Shown here: positions 1-9,700 of the stretch, piece after piece | Layout: each line of letters starts with the position of its first letter | How positions within the stretch are numbered: the first letter of the stretch is position 1 | DNA from: JBCBSS01 sp039819065 | Lineage (GTDB): Bacteria > Bacteroidota > Bacteroidia > Cytophagales > Cyclobacteriaceae | Direction: 5' to 3' | Assembly: GCA_039819065.1 (NCBI GenBank) | Contig: JBCBSS010000067.1 | Span: forward strand, 1 to 39,653 | Length of the DNA stretch: 39,653 nt | Notes under the pieces: generated by a model | What the model saw: the letters and a program-made list of their open reading frames with translations, nothing else | The model's database searches: none | Told to the model about the DNA's origin: nothing | Translations under genes and position numbers: made by a program

Positions 1-195
1 GATTCCTTTGGTTCTGATATCATCAATTGATTATATATTCATTCCATAGCTTTGATTATGCTTACCTTCTAATAAGTTCCTTTCAGGATGACCGTGCTTC
101 AAAATCTAGAATCTAGTATCCAATGACCAGAATTCAATTAGTAGACTCTCTTCTTTTATCTTTATTCTTTCGTCTTATATCTATTGCCTCTAATT
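1..195. other. intergenic window edge, no gene seen
   Basis: AT-rich sequence downstream of the first permease gene. It carries a short direct repeat of the ATCTAGA/ATCTAGT kind near 104-119, like the degenerate spacer repeats found elsewhere around these permeases. No ORF, RNA gene or clear terminator was seen. Confidence 0.5.
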
Positions 196-2634
196 CTACC
201 CTTCATTTCTCAATACTTCAGCTGGGTTCGACATAGCGGCCTTGATTGATTGGTAGCTGATCGTAAATAAGGCTATCAGCAACGCAACCAGGCCAGAATA
301 GATGAATACTTTGAAATCAATATCAATGCTATAAGCAAAGTTTTCTAGCCATTTGTCCATAGCATACCAGGCGATCGGAGCGGATATCAGTAGCGCAATC
401 AGTACTAATTGAGCAAAATCCCTTGACATGAGAGATACCACTTCTCTAATCGATGCTCCTAGTACTTTTCGAATACTTACTTCTCTTATACGCTGCTCAG
501 CCATGAACATTGAAAGACCGTAGAGACCAAGACAGGATATCAAAATGGCGATAAGCGCAAAGCTGACAATAACGCTCGCCGTTTGCTGATCGGCATCATA
601 CTGTTGTATCAAGTGATCCTCCAGAAATGTATATTCAAATGGAGCGTCCGCAACAACTTCTTTCCATATCGATTCTACTTCTTGTAATGCCTGCTGGTAA
701 TTCTGCATATCCACTTCGAAGGCCAATTTTTGGTAGAATGGTTGTGCTGGCACTTGTAGCAACAATGGTTCGATGGATCTGTGCAGAGACAAATGATTAA
801 AGTTTTCCATTACTCCGATCACTTCCATTTCACTAGTCACTCCTTGCCAATTTGTGAAGATGGGTTGACCTACCGCATTCTCTAGCGTGAAACCAAGCTT
901 CTCCATTGAAGCACGGTTGATGATCACTTTATTCTGGCTTTCTAATGCTCTGTTATCAGAAAAAGTACGGCCCGCGAGTAGATCAATATCAAATGTTTCC
1001 AGAAAACCGTTATCCACAAAGTTGATAAAATGATAAACAGCGTCTTGCATGTTTGACCCTTTGGGATAGAAGCTCAAGTCACTTACAAAGTCATATCCCG
1101 GTAAACTGTAAGCTCCTGTTACCTGCTTCACTTTTGCGACCTCACCAATCTTGGTTTTAAGTGTTTCATAGTTAGTTGCAGACGCTCGTGTCTTTAGAGA
1201 TAAGGATACTTTCGAGGTAGGGTTATAACCCAGGTTCTTATTCTCCATGTATGTTATCTGCTGCTGGATAATGATCACACATGAGATCAGGGCAATCGCC
1301 ATAACGAACTGAAAAGTAACCAGTACTTTACGAAGTACTCCAAAAGAACCACTCTTAGATTTGGCTTTGAGTACAGCTACCGGTTGAAAAGAGGAAAGAT
1401 AAATAGCCGGATAGCTGCCGGAAACGAAACCTGTTAATATAGTTAATGCCGCAATGGCGCTTAACAGGTACCAAACATTGGTATTTTCCAGACCAATAGC
1501 GGTATTTGTCAAGGCATTGAAATATGGCGCCAATAGTTCTACCCATAAAATACTCAGCGCAACGGATATGATCACTATCACGATTGACTCACCCATGAAC
1601 TGCAGCATCAGGCTTTTTCGTTGTGCTCCCATCACTTTTCTTAGCCCCACCTCCGTGGCTCTTTTGGCTGCTTTTGCAGTAGCCAGGTTCATGAAGTTGA
1701 TGCAGGCAATGATCAGTATTAACGCTGCTATCAGGGAAGTTACGTACACGTAAATGATGTTGCTATTAACACTTAAATCTCGTGTGGTGAAGGTGCTTCT
1801 CAGATGTACATCTGCAAGAGGTTGTAGACTCAATTGTTTGTTGAAACCTGCCTGACGAAGGTCTTCTGCACCATACGTGTTGAGCACTGTATTCATCTTG
1901 GCAGGCAGGTCCTCGGGTCTTGCATCGGGTCTTAACTTGACGTAGCTAAAGATGAAGTTATTTGTGGCCCAATCTTCAAGGGATGATACCATACTACCCC
2001 AACCGGGACTTCTCATATTGATGAGGAAATTGAAATTCAGATGGCTGGGATGCTCATGGTCTTTCACTACTCCGGTCACCGTAAAATCTGCCGACTCAGC
2101 CGTACCGATGCTCAGACTGATTGTCTTATCCAGTGCTGGTTGGTCTGAGAATATCTTGTCAGCTATGGTTTCGGTCAAAATGATAGAACTCGGATTGTCA
2201 AGGGCTTTTTCGGGATTGCCTTCAACAAATTCATAATCAAAGACCTTGAAGAAGGTAGAATCAACGATATATCCTTTCTTCTCGTAGAATGACCTGTCCT
2301 CATAACTTATAAGCTGCTCATCTACTCCAGGTGGGTTTACGAGCCTTGTCACTTCTTCTATCTCTGGCAATTCTGCCTTCATGTTAAAAGCGATAGGAGC
2401 AGAACTAGTAGTCATTTTATCTTCTCGGCCCGCATCCGTGCTTATGTAGGTTAATATTCTATAAATGTTTGGCTCATCCTTGAAGTGCTTCTCATAGCTC
2501 AATTCGTAATTGACATATAGTGCCAGTAGGAGGCAGCATGCCACTCCAATGGACAGGCCTATGATGTTAATGAGGGAGTAGAGCCTGTTCCTCATTATGT
2601 TTCTGATGGCTATTTTGAAGTAATTCTTAAGCAT
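196..2634 (-). CDS. FtsX/MacB-type ABC transporter permease (paralogue 1)
   Basis: An 812-residue inner-membrane permease of the MacB_PCD plus FtsX family. It has one N-terminal membrane helix (about residues 20-42), a periplasmic core domain, three helices at about 285-410 with the FtsX motif EVGLRKVMGA, another helix near 430-455, a second periplasmic domain, and a C-terminal set of three helices with EVSIRKVLGA. It ends in NPAEVLRNE, a tail shared by all four paralogues here. Such permeases move or extract lipid, peptide or lipoprotein substrates using a separate ATPase. No ATPase gene is nearby, so the partner and substrate are unknown. The ATG at 2634 matches the start of the other paralogues (MLKNYFKIA). 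Its leader contains nine heptamer repeats, a possible expression switch. It may be cotranscribed with the permease upstream, 291 bp away. Confidence 0.93.
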   Translation of the reverse strand: MLKNYFKIAIRNIMRNRLYSLINIIGLSIGVACCLLLALYVNYELSYEKHFKDEPNIYRILTYISTDAGREDKMTTSSAPIAFNMKAELPEIEEVTRLVNPPGVDEQLISYEDRSFYEKKGYIVDSTFFKVFDYEFVEGNPEKALDNPSSIILTETIADKIFSDQPALDKTISLSIGTAESADFTVTGVVKDHEHPSHLNFNFLINMRSPGWGSMVSSLEDWATNNFIFSYVKLRPDARPEDLPAKMNTVLNTYGAEDLRQAGFNKQLSLQPLADVHLRSTFTTRDLSVNSNIIYVYVTSLIAALILIIACINFMNLATAKAAKRATEVGLRKVMGAQRKSLMLQFMGESIVIVIISVALSILWVELLAPYFNALTNTAIGLENTNVWYLLSAIAALTILTGFVSGSYPAIYLSSFQPVAVLKAKSKSGSFGVLRKVLVTFQFVMAIALISCVIIIQQQITYMENKNLGYNPTSKVSLSLKTRASATNYETLKTKIGEVAKVKQVTGAYSLPGYDFVSDLSFYPKGSNMQDAVYHFINFVDNGFLETFDIDLLAGRTFSDNRALESQNKVIINRASMEKLGFTLENAVGQPIFTNWQGVTSEMEVIGVMENFNHLSLHRSIEPLLLQVPAQPFYQKLAFEVDMQNYQQALQEVESIWKEVVADAPFEYTFLEDHLIQQYDADQQTASVIVSFALIAILISCLGLYGLSMFMAEQRIREVSIRKVLGASIREVVSLMSRDFAQLVLIALLISAPIAWYAMDKWLENFAYSIDIDFKVFIYSGLVALLIALFTISYQSIKAAMSNPAEVLRNEG

Positions 2635-2651
2635 CTTATTGTGGTTTTTTT

Positions 2652-2714
2652 GGCTTTTGGCTTTTGGCTTTTGGCTTTTGGCTTTTGGCTTTTGGCTTTT
2701 GGCTTTTGGCTTTT
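2652..2714 (-). repeat. perfect heptamer tandem repeat, nine units of GGCTTTT
   Basis: Nine uninterrupted copies of GGCTTTT (AAAAGCC on the coding strand) end about 18 nt before the ATG at 2634. Because 7 is not a multiple of 3 and the tract is outside the reading frame, gain or loss of units would change the leader or promoter spacing, not the protein. Perfect short repeats of this kind are prone to slipped-strand mispairing. Confidence 0.95.
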
Positions 2715-2778
2715 TAAGCTTACTTAATTCGTTATTTCTAGTTCGGTTCTAGTTTCTCTATCTGCTTTCCTCCCCCTA

Positions 2779-2794
2779 CCCCCTCCAGAGGGGG
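2779..2794. repeat. GC-rich palindrome in permease spacer
   Basis: A perfect 7+2+7 palindrome, CCCCCTC-CA-GAGGGGG, lies in an otherwise AT-rich spacer beside degenerate runs of TTCTA/TTCTAAC words (2800-2925). It resembles the dispersed intergenic repeats common in Bacteroidota genomes. No gene is seen in this 291-bp spacer. Confidence 0.7.
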
Positions 2795-2925
2795 ACAGTA
2801 CCAGGGCCTCATTCACCTACCTACTTCTATTTATTTCTACCTATTTCGAATTTCTGGTTTCCAACTTCTAACCTCTAACTTCCAGCTTCTATACATTTTC
2901 ATGTACTTCTATTCGGTTCTAAATT

Positions 2926-5325
2926 TCATTCTTGTCTCAATGCTTTCACTGGATTCATCAGGGCTGCTTTGAGCGATTGATAGATCACAGCCGATAGGGC
3001 GATCACAAGTGTGAGGATACCAGCAGTGATAAAAATCGAATTATCTAACGCTATTCTATAGGCAAATTTTTCCAGCCAGATAGAACCGGCATAGTAAGCC
3101 AGTGGAGAACCAATCAGAAACGCTAGTCCAACCATAATGACTAACCGGCGGTTAACCATGACAACTACACCTGAAATACTAGCGCCCATTACCTTGCGAA
3201 TACCTATTTCTTTGGTCTTATGCTGAAGCATGAATGCACTTAGTCCATACAGACCTAAACAGGCGATCACGATGCTGAAGATGGCAAATAAGGTTACGAC
3301 TTTGGCTTGCTTTATTTCTTCATTATAACTTTTGCCCATCCAGTCATCGGCGAAGTAGTAATCAAATGGATGACGGTCTTCATACTTGCTCCAGGTCTGC
3401 TCTATTTGAGCTATTGTACCTTGGATATCTTTAGCATCTAGTCTTATCGAGATATTCTTGTTAGAAGACATATCGATATACATGATCATCGGATCAATTG
3501 GGTGGTGCAGGGAATAGTAGTTGAAGTCTTCTACCACACCTATCACATTGCGTTTAGGGCTCTCTTCAGAAAACCTGACTGTTTTTTCCAATGGATTATC
3601 CCAGCCTAGCAGCTCGGCCATAGTGTGATTGATTACCAGGGCATAGTCTGCACTGTCCGAAGCAATGTCGGACGAGAAATAACGTCCATCATTCAGCTTG
3701 ATACCATACGTATCGAGGAAGTCATAATCTACTCTGAATATGGTCACTTCAAATTCCCCGTCAGTGTATCCTTCTGGCAAGCAGGTAGTGGTAAAGGTAC
3801 CTGTTCCAATCGCGGCCGGGCAGGTAGCGACTGAGTTGACACCGGGGTAACTTAGTAATTCCTGCTTGAAGGCCGCGGCATTTGCATCGATACTGGCCGG
3901 TATTTCCAACACAACTACTTTGTCCTGATCAAAGCCAGGCTGGTGTGTTTTCATATACTTCACCTGACGCATGATGACCAAAGTACCTGCAATCAATACT
4001 ACAGTGGCCACAAATTGAAAGAGTACGAGGCCATTACGAAGTCCTACGCCCGCATGCTTCGGGGCATGCTGTTGCTTAAAAGTCTTGGATGGATTGAACC
4101 GGGACAGCACGATAGCGGGATAGTAACCTGAGAGCAGACAAACGAAAAGTATCATGGCCACCGCAATACCAAGTATTTCCCAGGAGTAAATCAAAGTAGT
4201 ATCTAAATCTTTTCCCGTCAGGTAATTGAAATAGGGCATTAGAATGTCAATCAATAGCACTGCCAACGCCACTGAAATCACGGTAACCACCAAGGCTTCA
4301 CTGAGAAACTGGAATATGAGTTGTTTTCTTTGGGCTCCGAGCACTTTCCTGACTGCCACTTCTTTCACTCTCTTGAAACCCTTGGCTGTATTGATATTGA
4401 TGTAGTTGATACAGGCAATGAACAGTATGATTACGGCTATAGCAGAAAACGTTTTGAGATAGCTACTGCTGCCTAGTTTAAAGCTATCTTGAGCCAACAT
4501 ATCGGCTGATCCTAAATAGACATCATTAAGTGGTTGCAGGTAGAATTCGTAGTTATTAACACGATTGGCCATATACTTCTTCACAAAACCAGGGAACTTC
4601 TCATTTACCATCGCCGGGTCGGCGCCAGGGTGAAGTTGTACATAAGTGACGATGGTTTGCCCTAACCAGTTGTTCATCCAATCATAGGAAAGCAATCCTT
4701 TAACGGGCTCCGTCGATGACCAAGACATAAGCCCATCAAACTGGATATGTGATTTTCGTGGAGAGTCTTTCATGATTCCCGTGACATTGTAATCGTATTC
4801 TCCTAAACCTTTGACGGTTTTACCCATAGGATCATCCTGACCAAATAGGCTAGCGGCCAGGCTCTCTGTCAAAACAATGCTTAGCGGTGCTTCCAATGCA
4901 GTAGTTGGATTGCCTTTCACCATCTCAAAGTCAAACATTTCCAAAAAATTGGGTTCAGCGAATGCTACGACCTCAGCTTTGACATGACTATCATCCCTAG
5001 AAAGTAGCATGGCATCCCACCAGGGTTTGAATCGAGCGGCGTTAATTACTTCCGGAAATTCTTCAGAGATGGTTGGCCCAAATAGACCTGGAGAGTTGGG
5101 CGACTTGTATTCCTCTCCGTCTCCGAAGTTGCGCGTCCATTTACTTATTCTATATATGTCATCCTTGTTGGTATGAAATTGATCGTAGTCCGATTCGTCC
5201 AGAATGAATATCACCGATAGAAGGCTCACTGTAAGGCCAATAGACAGTCCTATCACATTGTAGACGAAAAACAGCTTATCCTTTTTGAAGCTGCGTAAGG
5301 CGGACATAAAGTAGTTTCTCAGCAT
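2926..5325 (-). CDS. FtsX/MacB-type ABC transporter permease (paralogue 2)
   Basis: A 799-residue permease with the same layout as its neighbours: helix at about 19-43, first periplasmic domain, a three-helix FtsX block with AVRKVLGAQRK, a second periplasmic domain, and a C-terminal three-helix block with EIGIRKVMGAS, ending NPVKALRQE. It is probably the first gene of a two-permease unit with the gene ending at 196. It is the only permease here with a convincing sigma-54-type promoter (5348-5363) and candidate enhancer sites (5424-5465), which fits control by an NtrC-type activator. The predicted transcript start would leave a leader of only about 12 nt before the ATG at 5325. MLRNYFMSALRS fits the family start. 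The transported substrate is unknown. Confidence 0.92.
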   Translation of the reverse strand: MLRNYFMSALRSFKKDKLFFVYNVIGLSIGLTVSLLSVIFILDESDYDQFHTNKDDIYRISKWTRNFGDGEEYKSPNSPGLFGPTISEEFPEVINAARFKPWWDAMLLSRDDSHVKAEVVAFAEPNFLEMFDFEMVKGNPTTALEAPLSIVLTESLAASLFGQDDPMGKTVKGLGEYDYNVTGIMKDSPRKSHIQFDGLMSWSSTEPVKGLLSYDWMNNWLGQTIVTYVQLHPGADPAMVNEKFPGFVKKYMANRVNNYEFYLQPLNDVYLGSADMLAQDSFKLGSSSYLKTFSAIAVIILFIACINYININTAKGFKRVKEVAVRKVLGAQRKQLIFQFLSEALVVTVISVALAVLLIDILMPYFNYLTGKDLDTTLIYSWEILGIAVAMILFVCLLSGYYPAIVLSRFNPSKTFKQQHAPKHAGVGLRNGLVLFQFVATVVLIAGTLVIMRQVKYMKTHQPGFDQDKVVVLEIPASIDANAAAFKQELLSYPGVNSVATCPAAIGTGTFTTTCLPEGYTDGEFEVTIFRVDYDFLDTYGIKLNDGRYFSSDIASDSADYALVINHTMAELLGWDNPLEKTVRFSEESPKRNVIGVVEDFNYYSLHHPIDPMIMYIDMSSNKNISIRLDAKDIQGTIAQIEQTWSKYEDRHPFDYYFADDWMGKSYNEEIKQAKVVTLFAIFSIVIACLGLYGLSAFMLQHKTKEIGIRKVMGASISGVVVMVNRRLVIMVGLAFLIGSPLAYYAGSIWLEKFAYRIALDNSIFITAGILTLVIALSAVIYQSLKAALMNPVKALRQE

Positions 5326-5347
5326 ACCACGTTTTTACAATGCCTTT

Positions 5348-5363
5348 ACCAAGCTACGTGCCA
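5348..5363 (-). promoter_or_regulatory. sigma-54-type -24/-12 promoter
   Basis: Read on the minus strand, the sequence is TGGCACGTAGCTTGGT. It matches the sigma-54 consensus TGGCACG-N4-TTGCW at every fixed position except the -12 C, which is G. The -24 and -12 halves have the required spacing. The predicted start lies about 12 nt before the ATG of the permease beginning at 5325. Confidence 0.65.
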
Positions 5364-5423
5364 CCCTTGTAACTAATTGAAAATCAAATATTTATAACTT
5401 TATGATAACATACTGACTATTCT

Positions 5424-5465
5424 AAGTGCCCATTGGTAAAACAGCCAAGTGCCCATTCATGGACA
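5424..5465 (-). promoter_or_regulatory. candidate activator-binding direct repeats upstream of the sigma-54 promoter
   Basis: The word AAGTGCCCATT occurs twice, at 5424-5434 and 5447-5457, exactly 23 bp apart (about two helical turns). The second copy extends into a near-palindrome, TGCCCAT-TC-ATGGACA (5450-5465). They lie about 70-100 bp upstream of the -24 GG, a usual place for enhancer sites of sigma-54 activators. The motif differs from the box of the small-RNA array, so a different activator may be involved. Confidence 0.5.
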
Positions 5466-5885
5466 GTTTGATCGGTTCAAGGTGTGCTGATTGAATGTAC
5501 AACCGCTATGCATGCAGCAATCATCATTTATGCAGGACAAGGCCAAGTTGGAATCCATAAAAAGAACACACTCGCCAATCTGACTACAAAAAAAGACTTT
5601 AAAATAACAAATGAGATAAAAGGCTATCGGCCTCAAACGGCTGGGTTTATAAATTATATTTTTGTTTAACAAGCAAAAAATGCAGTGCAGAATGTCCTAG
5701 TTCAATGACAGACCCTAAACCCCAGATTATTGACCAATCATTTAGATTAATAGGTTTAAACTGCACTGCGCTTGTCTTAACTATTAGATTTAAAAAGTGG
5801 GTATTATACCCATATGTAACCTGATGTTAATTGTTTGTAGAGAATATATTTTCAACTGTTTTAGCAAACGCTAAGCGTATTTTTT
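5466..5885. other. 420-bp spacer with a 9-bp inverted repeat, no supported gene
   Basis: Short ORFs on both strands (about 61-71 codons) overlap each other and resemble no family I recognise, so they are not called. A perfect inverted repeat, GCAGTGCAG (5682-5690) and CTGCACTGC (5761-5769), brackets a 70-bp segment. It could be an operator pair, a long hairpin or the remains of a small element. Nothing else was recognised. Confidence 0.4.
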
Positions 5886-6491
5886 CTAAATCATACCTTG
5901 GAAAGCCATTACGAATCGAGGCCTTGCTTCAACATGGCTGTGGAAAACAAACCTGGTTTCTGCCACAAATGATGTTGATTCAGCTCCTTTAAATCGGTTT
6001 ATATATTGTGTACCTCCGAGAGCATTTGTCCGATATACCACCGGCTGTCTATATTTGACTTCTACCTTAAGAAAATCCTTGAATTCATTCATGAATGCTT
6101 TCGATAGCACCATGATTATATTCTCTATGCCTGAATTGGCAATTGATTGAGGCGATATCGAAAAACTGGAGCGACTGCCTGGGTTGCTTGATTTTGCCAT
6201 CAATTGGTATTCGTAACTATTCAGCACTAAGTGTCCCACACCTTTTATATCTCCCTCTATTTCTGATGAAACAATGGTCAACTCTCCGTCAGAGATGTTT
6301 TCTACTATGGTCTCCTTACCTCTCATTAACCTTACTTTGGTATTTATGACATCTATCACATCGTTGAACATACTCGAGAAGGACGTGGCAGCATTCGAAA
6401 AACCAATTCTTGTAAGCATATCCAAATTGAGTTTTTCCTCCTCTACTATGTGTTTTCTCTCAACCCCAATTATGTTGTGTATACTGAGCAT
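5886..6491 (-). CDS. hypothetical protein, weakly CheC-like
   Basis: A 201-residue soluble protein without a signal peptide. Residues about 24-45 read LDMLTRIGFSNAATSFSSMF, which resembles the start of CheC/CheX/FliY-type proteins (the pattern is close to EIGNxGAGNAATALSxM). A second helix near residue 120 (SGIENIIMVLSKAF) sits where the family has its second conserved helix. The catalytic E-x-x-N pairs of CheC phosphatases are not preserved in either helix, so if it belongs there it is probably not an active phosphatase. It lies 273 bp downstream of the hybrid histidine kinase on the same strand, a sensible place for a protein that acts on receiver domains. It starts at ATG 6491. Family assignment is inference by eye. 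Confidence 0.55.
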   Translation of the reverse strand: MLSIHNIIGVERKHIVEEEKLNLDMLTRIGFSNAATSFSSMFNDVIDVINTKVRLMRGKETIVENISDGELTIVSSEIEGDIKGVGHLVLNSYEYQLMAKSSNPGSRSSFSISPQSIANSGIENIIMVLSKAFMNEFKDFLKVEVKYRQPVVYRTNALGGTQYINRFKGAESTSFVAETRFVFHSHVEARPRFVMAFQGMI

Positions 6492-6764
6492 TTGATCTTG
6501 GGTTATAGGTTGCTTAATTGTTTCAGTTATTTTTTTGGTTTCAGATTAGTTTATAGTCAATAAAAAAAGGGAAATGTACCATGTGAGTAAGGCTTCAGAT
6601 ATGGTTAAAGGTAGCTGTCGTTACATATTGCCGTATAACCATTTTAAAGCCACTGTACCCTTGACTCTAAATTTAATCCCAACTAATACATTGGTAAATG
6701 ATATTTCAGCCTAAATCAATATGGAGAAAATACAAGAGAGGTCGGTAAAATTACCTAGTTTAAG

Positions 6765-9700
6765 TTAGGTGAGGGCATTCTGTTTGAAGTGATTGATCAG
6801 CCTGAGCATTTCTTGGCTGAAGTCGGCCAGTTCGCTGTTGAATTGCCCTACTTGCTTACTTTGGTCCATCAGTTTGAGCAGCTTTTCAAACTTTAAGTTG
6901 ACCGCTATGGGTTTGATCTTGTGCATGATAGCCCTCAACTCGTCTAGATCCTTATTTTCCACCGCTTTGATCAGGTTTTCTTCGAACGAAATGAAATCAT
7001 TGAGCAGCATGATCTTAATATCCTGCCATGGTTTCAAGCCCTGGTCTGACAGTTCTTTGTAAAAGCTCAGATCGACAAGTGTGTTTTCTTGTTTCTTGGA
7101 TCCAACAAGTTTTACGATCATGTTGTATAAATGATCCGGATCAACCGGCTTCAACACGTAGTCGTTCATGCCGGCGTCGAAAATCTTCTTTTTAGAATTG
7201 TCTGATATGTCCGCGGTAAATGCAATAATGGGCACATCTGTATAGTGGCTCATCTTTCTTATTCGTCGTGTCGTTTCATAGCCATCCATGTCCGGCATAT
7301 GAATATCCATAAGAATGATATCGTAGTGTTTCTCTTCGACTTTTTCTAACCCTTCGTATCCGTTATTGGCTACATCGCACTCAAAGCCCCAAAGTTGGCA
7401 GTAACTTTTGGTGACAAATTGGTTGGAGAAAACATCTTCAACATATAGAATTTTGAGGCCCTTGATTGATTCATTAGATCCATTCTCAACAGCAGACCTC
7501 GGGCTAGATCGTTCATTTTCCGGTATGCGCAAAGGTATAGTCACTTTGAAAGTGGAGCCTCTATCTTGTCTACTACTTAGTTTGATATCTCCGTGCAGTA
7601 ATTCTACCAGGTCTTTCACAATAGAAAGCCCAAGGCCTGTGCCTCCGTACTTCCTTGAAGTATCTTGTGATGCCTGGCTGAAAGGTTCGAAAATAGAATC
7701 CATTTTCGCTTTAGAAATACCAATACCCGTATCCTTAACCCCAAAACTCAGCGTAACCTCAGTTTGCTGGTATTTGACCATCCGAATATTCAATTCTACT
7801 CGCCCCTCGGCTGTAAACTTGATGGCATTGCTTAATAGGTTATCAATGATTTGCTTCAGCCTTGCCGAATCGCCCTCAAGGTTTTCTGGGATGTCATCAG
7901 CGATGTATAATGTGCAAGCCAACTGCTTGTTTTCGGCTTGCACCTGAAATGGCATAAAAGCTTGCTTGATGAACCTCCTGAAGTTGAATGCCTTCTTCTC
8001 TATAATGAGCTGTTCTGATTTTATCTTGTTGTAATCCAGAATGTTGTTGATGAGCTCATAAAGGTGATCGGCAGAACCTTTCAAAACGTTTAGCACTTCA
8101 ATCTGATCGGTTCGAGGGTTATGCCCCATCAAGAAATCGGAAAGCCCTATCACTGAATTGAGTGGGGTCCTGATTTCATGGCTCATTACAGAGAACATTT
8201 GCTCTTTTGCCTTCGCCGCCTGTTCCACTCCTTTTTTGGCGTTTATTAGCTCTTCCTCATTCTTCTTTCTATCGGTGATATCAGTAACCGAACCCACGAC
8301 CCTGTAGGCTTTGCCGTCGTCGTTATACCAAGCTTTCCCTCTGGATAATAACCAGATGATGCGACCGTCTTTATGCAACACACGGTACTCACCTTCGAAA
8401 ATCTTCTCGCCTGACTTGATCACCTGTACCAGGTCATTCATGAATTTTTCCCCGTCTTTATCATAGAAGTACTTTAGAAAATCCATGGAGTCATTAGGAA
8501 TCTCAATATCCGTATGGCCTATAATATTCCTAATCTTTCGATCGAAAAAGACCTTATTTTCTAGTGGATACCAGTCCGCTATACCCGTATGTCCAGCTTC
8601 AGAGGCCAATTCGTATCGCTCTTGAATGTTTTTTAACTCTAGTTCATTCGCCCTACGCTCGGTAATGTCGGTAGCAATGCCAAGGACATATTCTGAACCA
8701 TCAACGGCATAAAAAGGTAGCTTTGTCACCGATAACCATCTTTTGTCACCATCAGACTTGGTGAAGTCTACCTCGTATTTGATCAGCTTTTTATTCTTAA
8801 TGACATAGTCATCCTTTTCCCTGATCACTTTGTTCTCTCGATCGGTGCCATGAAGATCGTAATGGGTCTTGCCAATCAACTCTTCTTGCGATAGACCATA
8901 CAACGATGCTACTGCCTTGTTCAGGAGCACAAAGCGACCCTCATAATCCCTCATGTAGATCATGGATGGCACGTTATCAATGATATTACGGATGAACTGC
9001 TCCTTCTCCATAATTTCCTTCTCCGCCAGTTTCTGTTGCGTCATATCCTGAACGGTACCGTAGATTCTGACAGGCTTATCGCCATCATACTCGGTTATCG
9101 ACTTATAGTTCAGGAATTTGATCACCCCGTCACTATTGATCATTCGTACGTTGCAATCACATTTACCTTTGGTCAGTAGCTTTTGCCGGTTGATTTGGTA
9201 AAGCTCTCTGTCTTCAGGGTGTATCAATACATCTTCTACATTGAATGGTTCTTCATCCTGGTCTACCCCATATATTTCATAGGTCACTTTAGACCAGGTA
9301 GAAGTGTCATTGACCAGGTCAATCGACCAGTTACCTATCTTGGCAATGGATTGGGCTTGCAGTAAATCAGCCTGACTTTGCATCAACTTCTCATTGGCGA
9401 TGACAAGGTCGTTCACTGATCTAATGTTAATCGTTATTGCAATCAAGCGCCCCTGTTCATCAAAATTCCGCTTGCTGGCAGATTGTACCCAAAATATATG
9501 TCCGTCTTTATGTTTGACCCTGAAAATATAAGATGATTTTTTTATGCCACCTTCTATATCAATTTGTGACTTGTTCCTAATTTTTTCGCGGTCTTTGCCA
9601 TATACAAATGCATAGAAGTCCGTAGCAGAAGACATGATCTCTTCTATCGTATAGCCAGTCAAATCCTCAATGGACGGAGAGATATATTTGAGTTTAAGGT

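Noticed and set aside
5457..5672. Overlapping ORFs of 61-71 codons on both strands upstream of the permease at 5325
   Set aside because: Composition and Cys/His content look random, the two frames overlap almost completely, and one covers the candidate activator-binding repeats.
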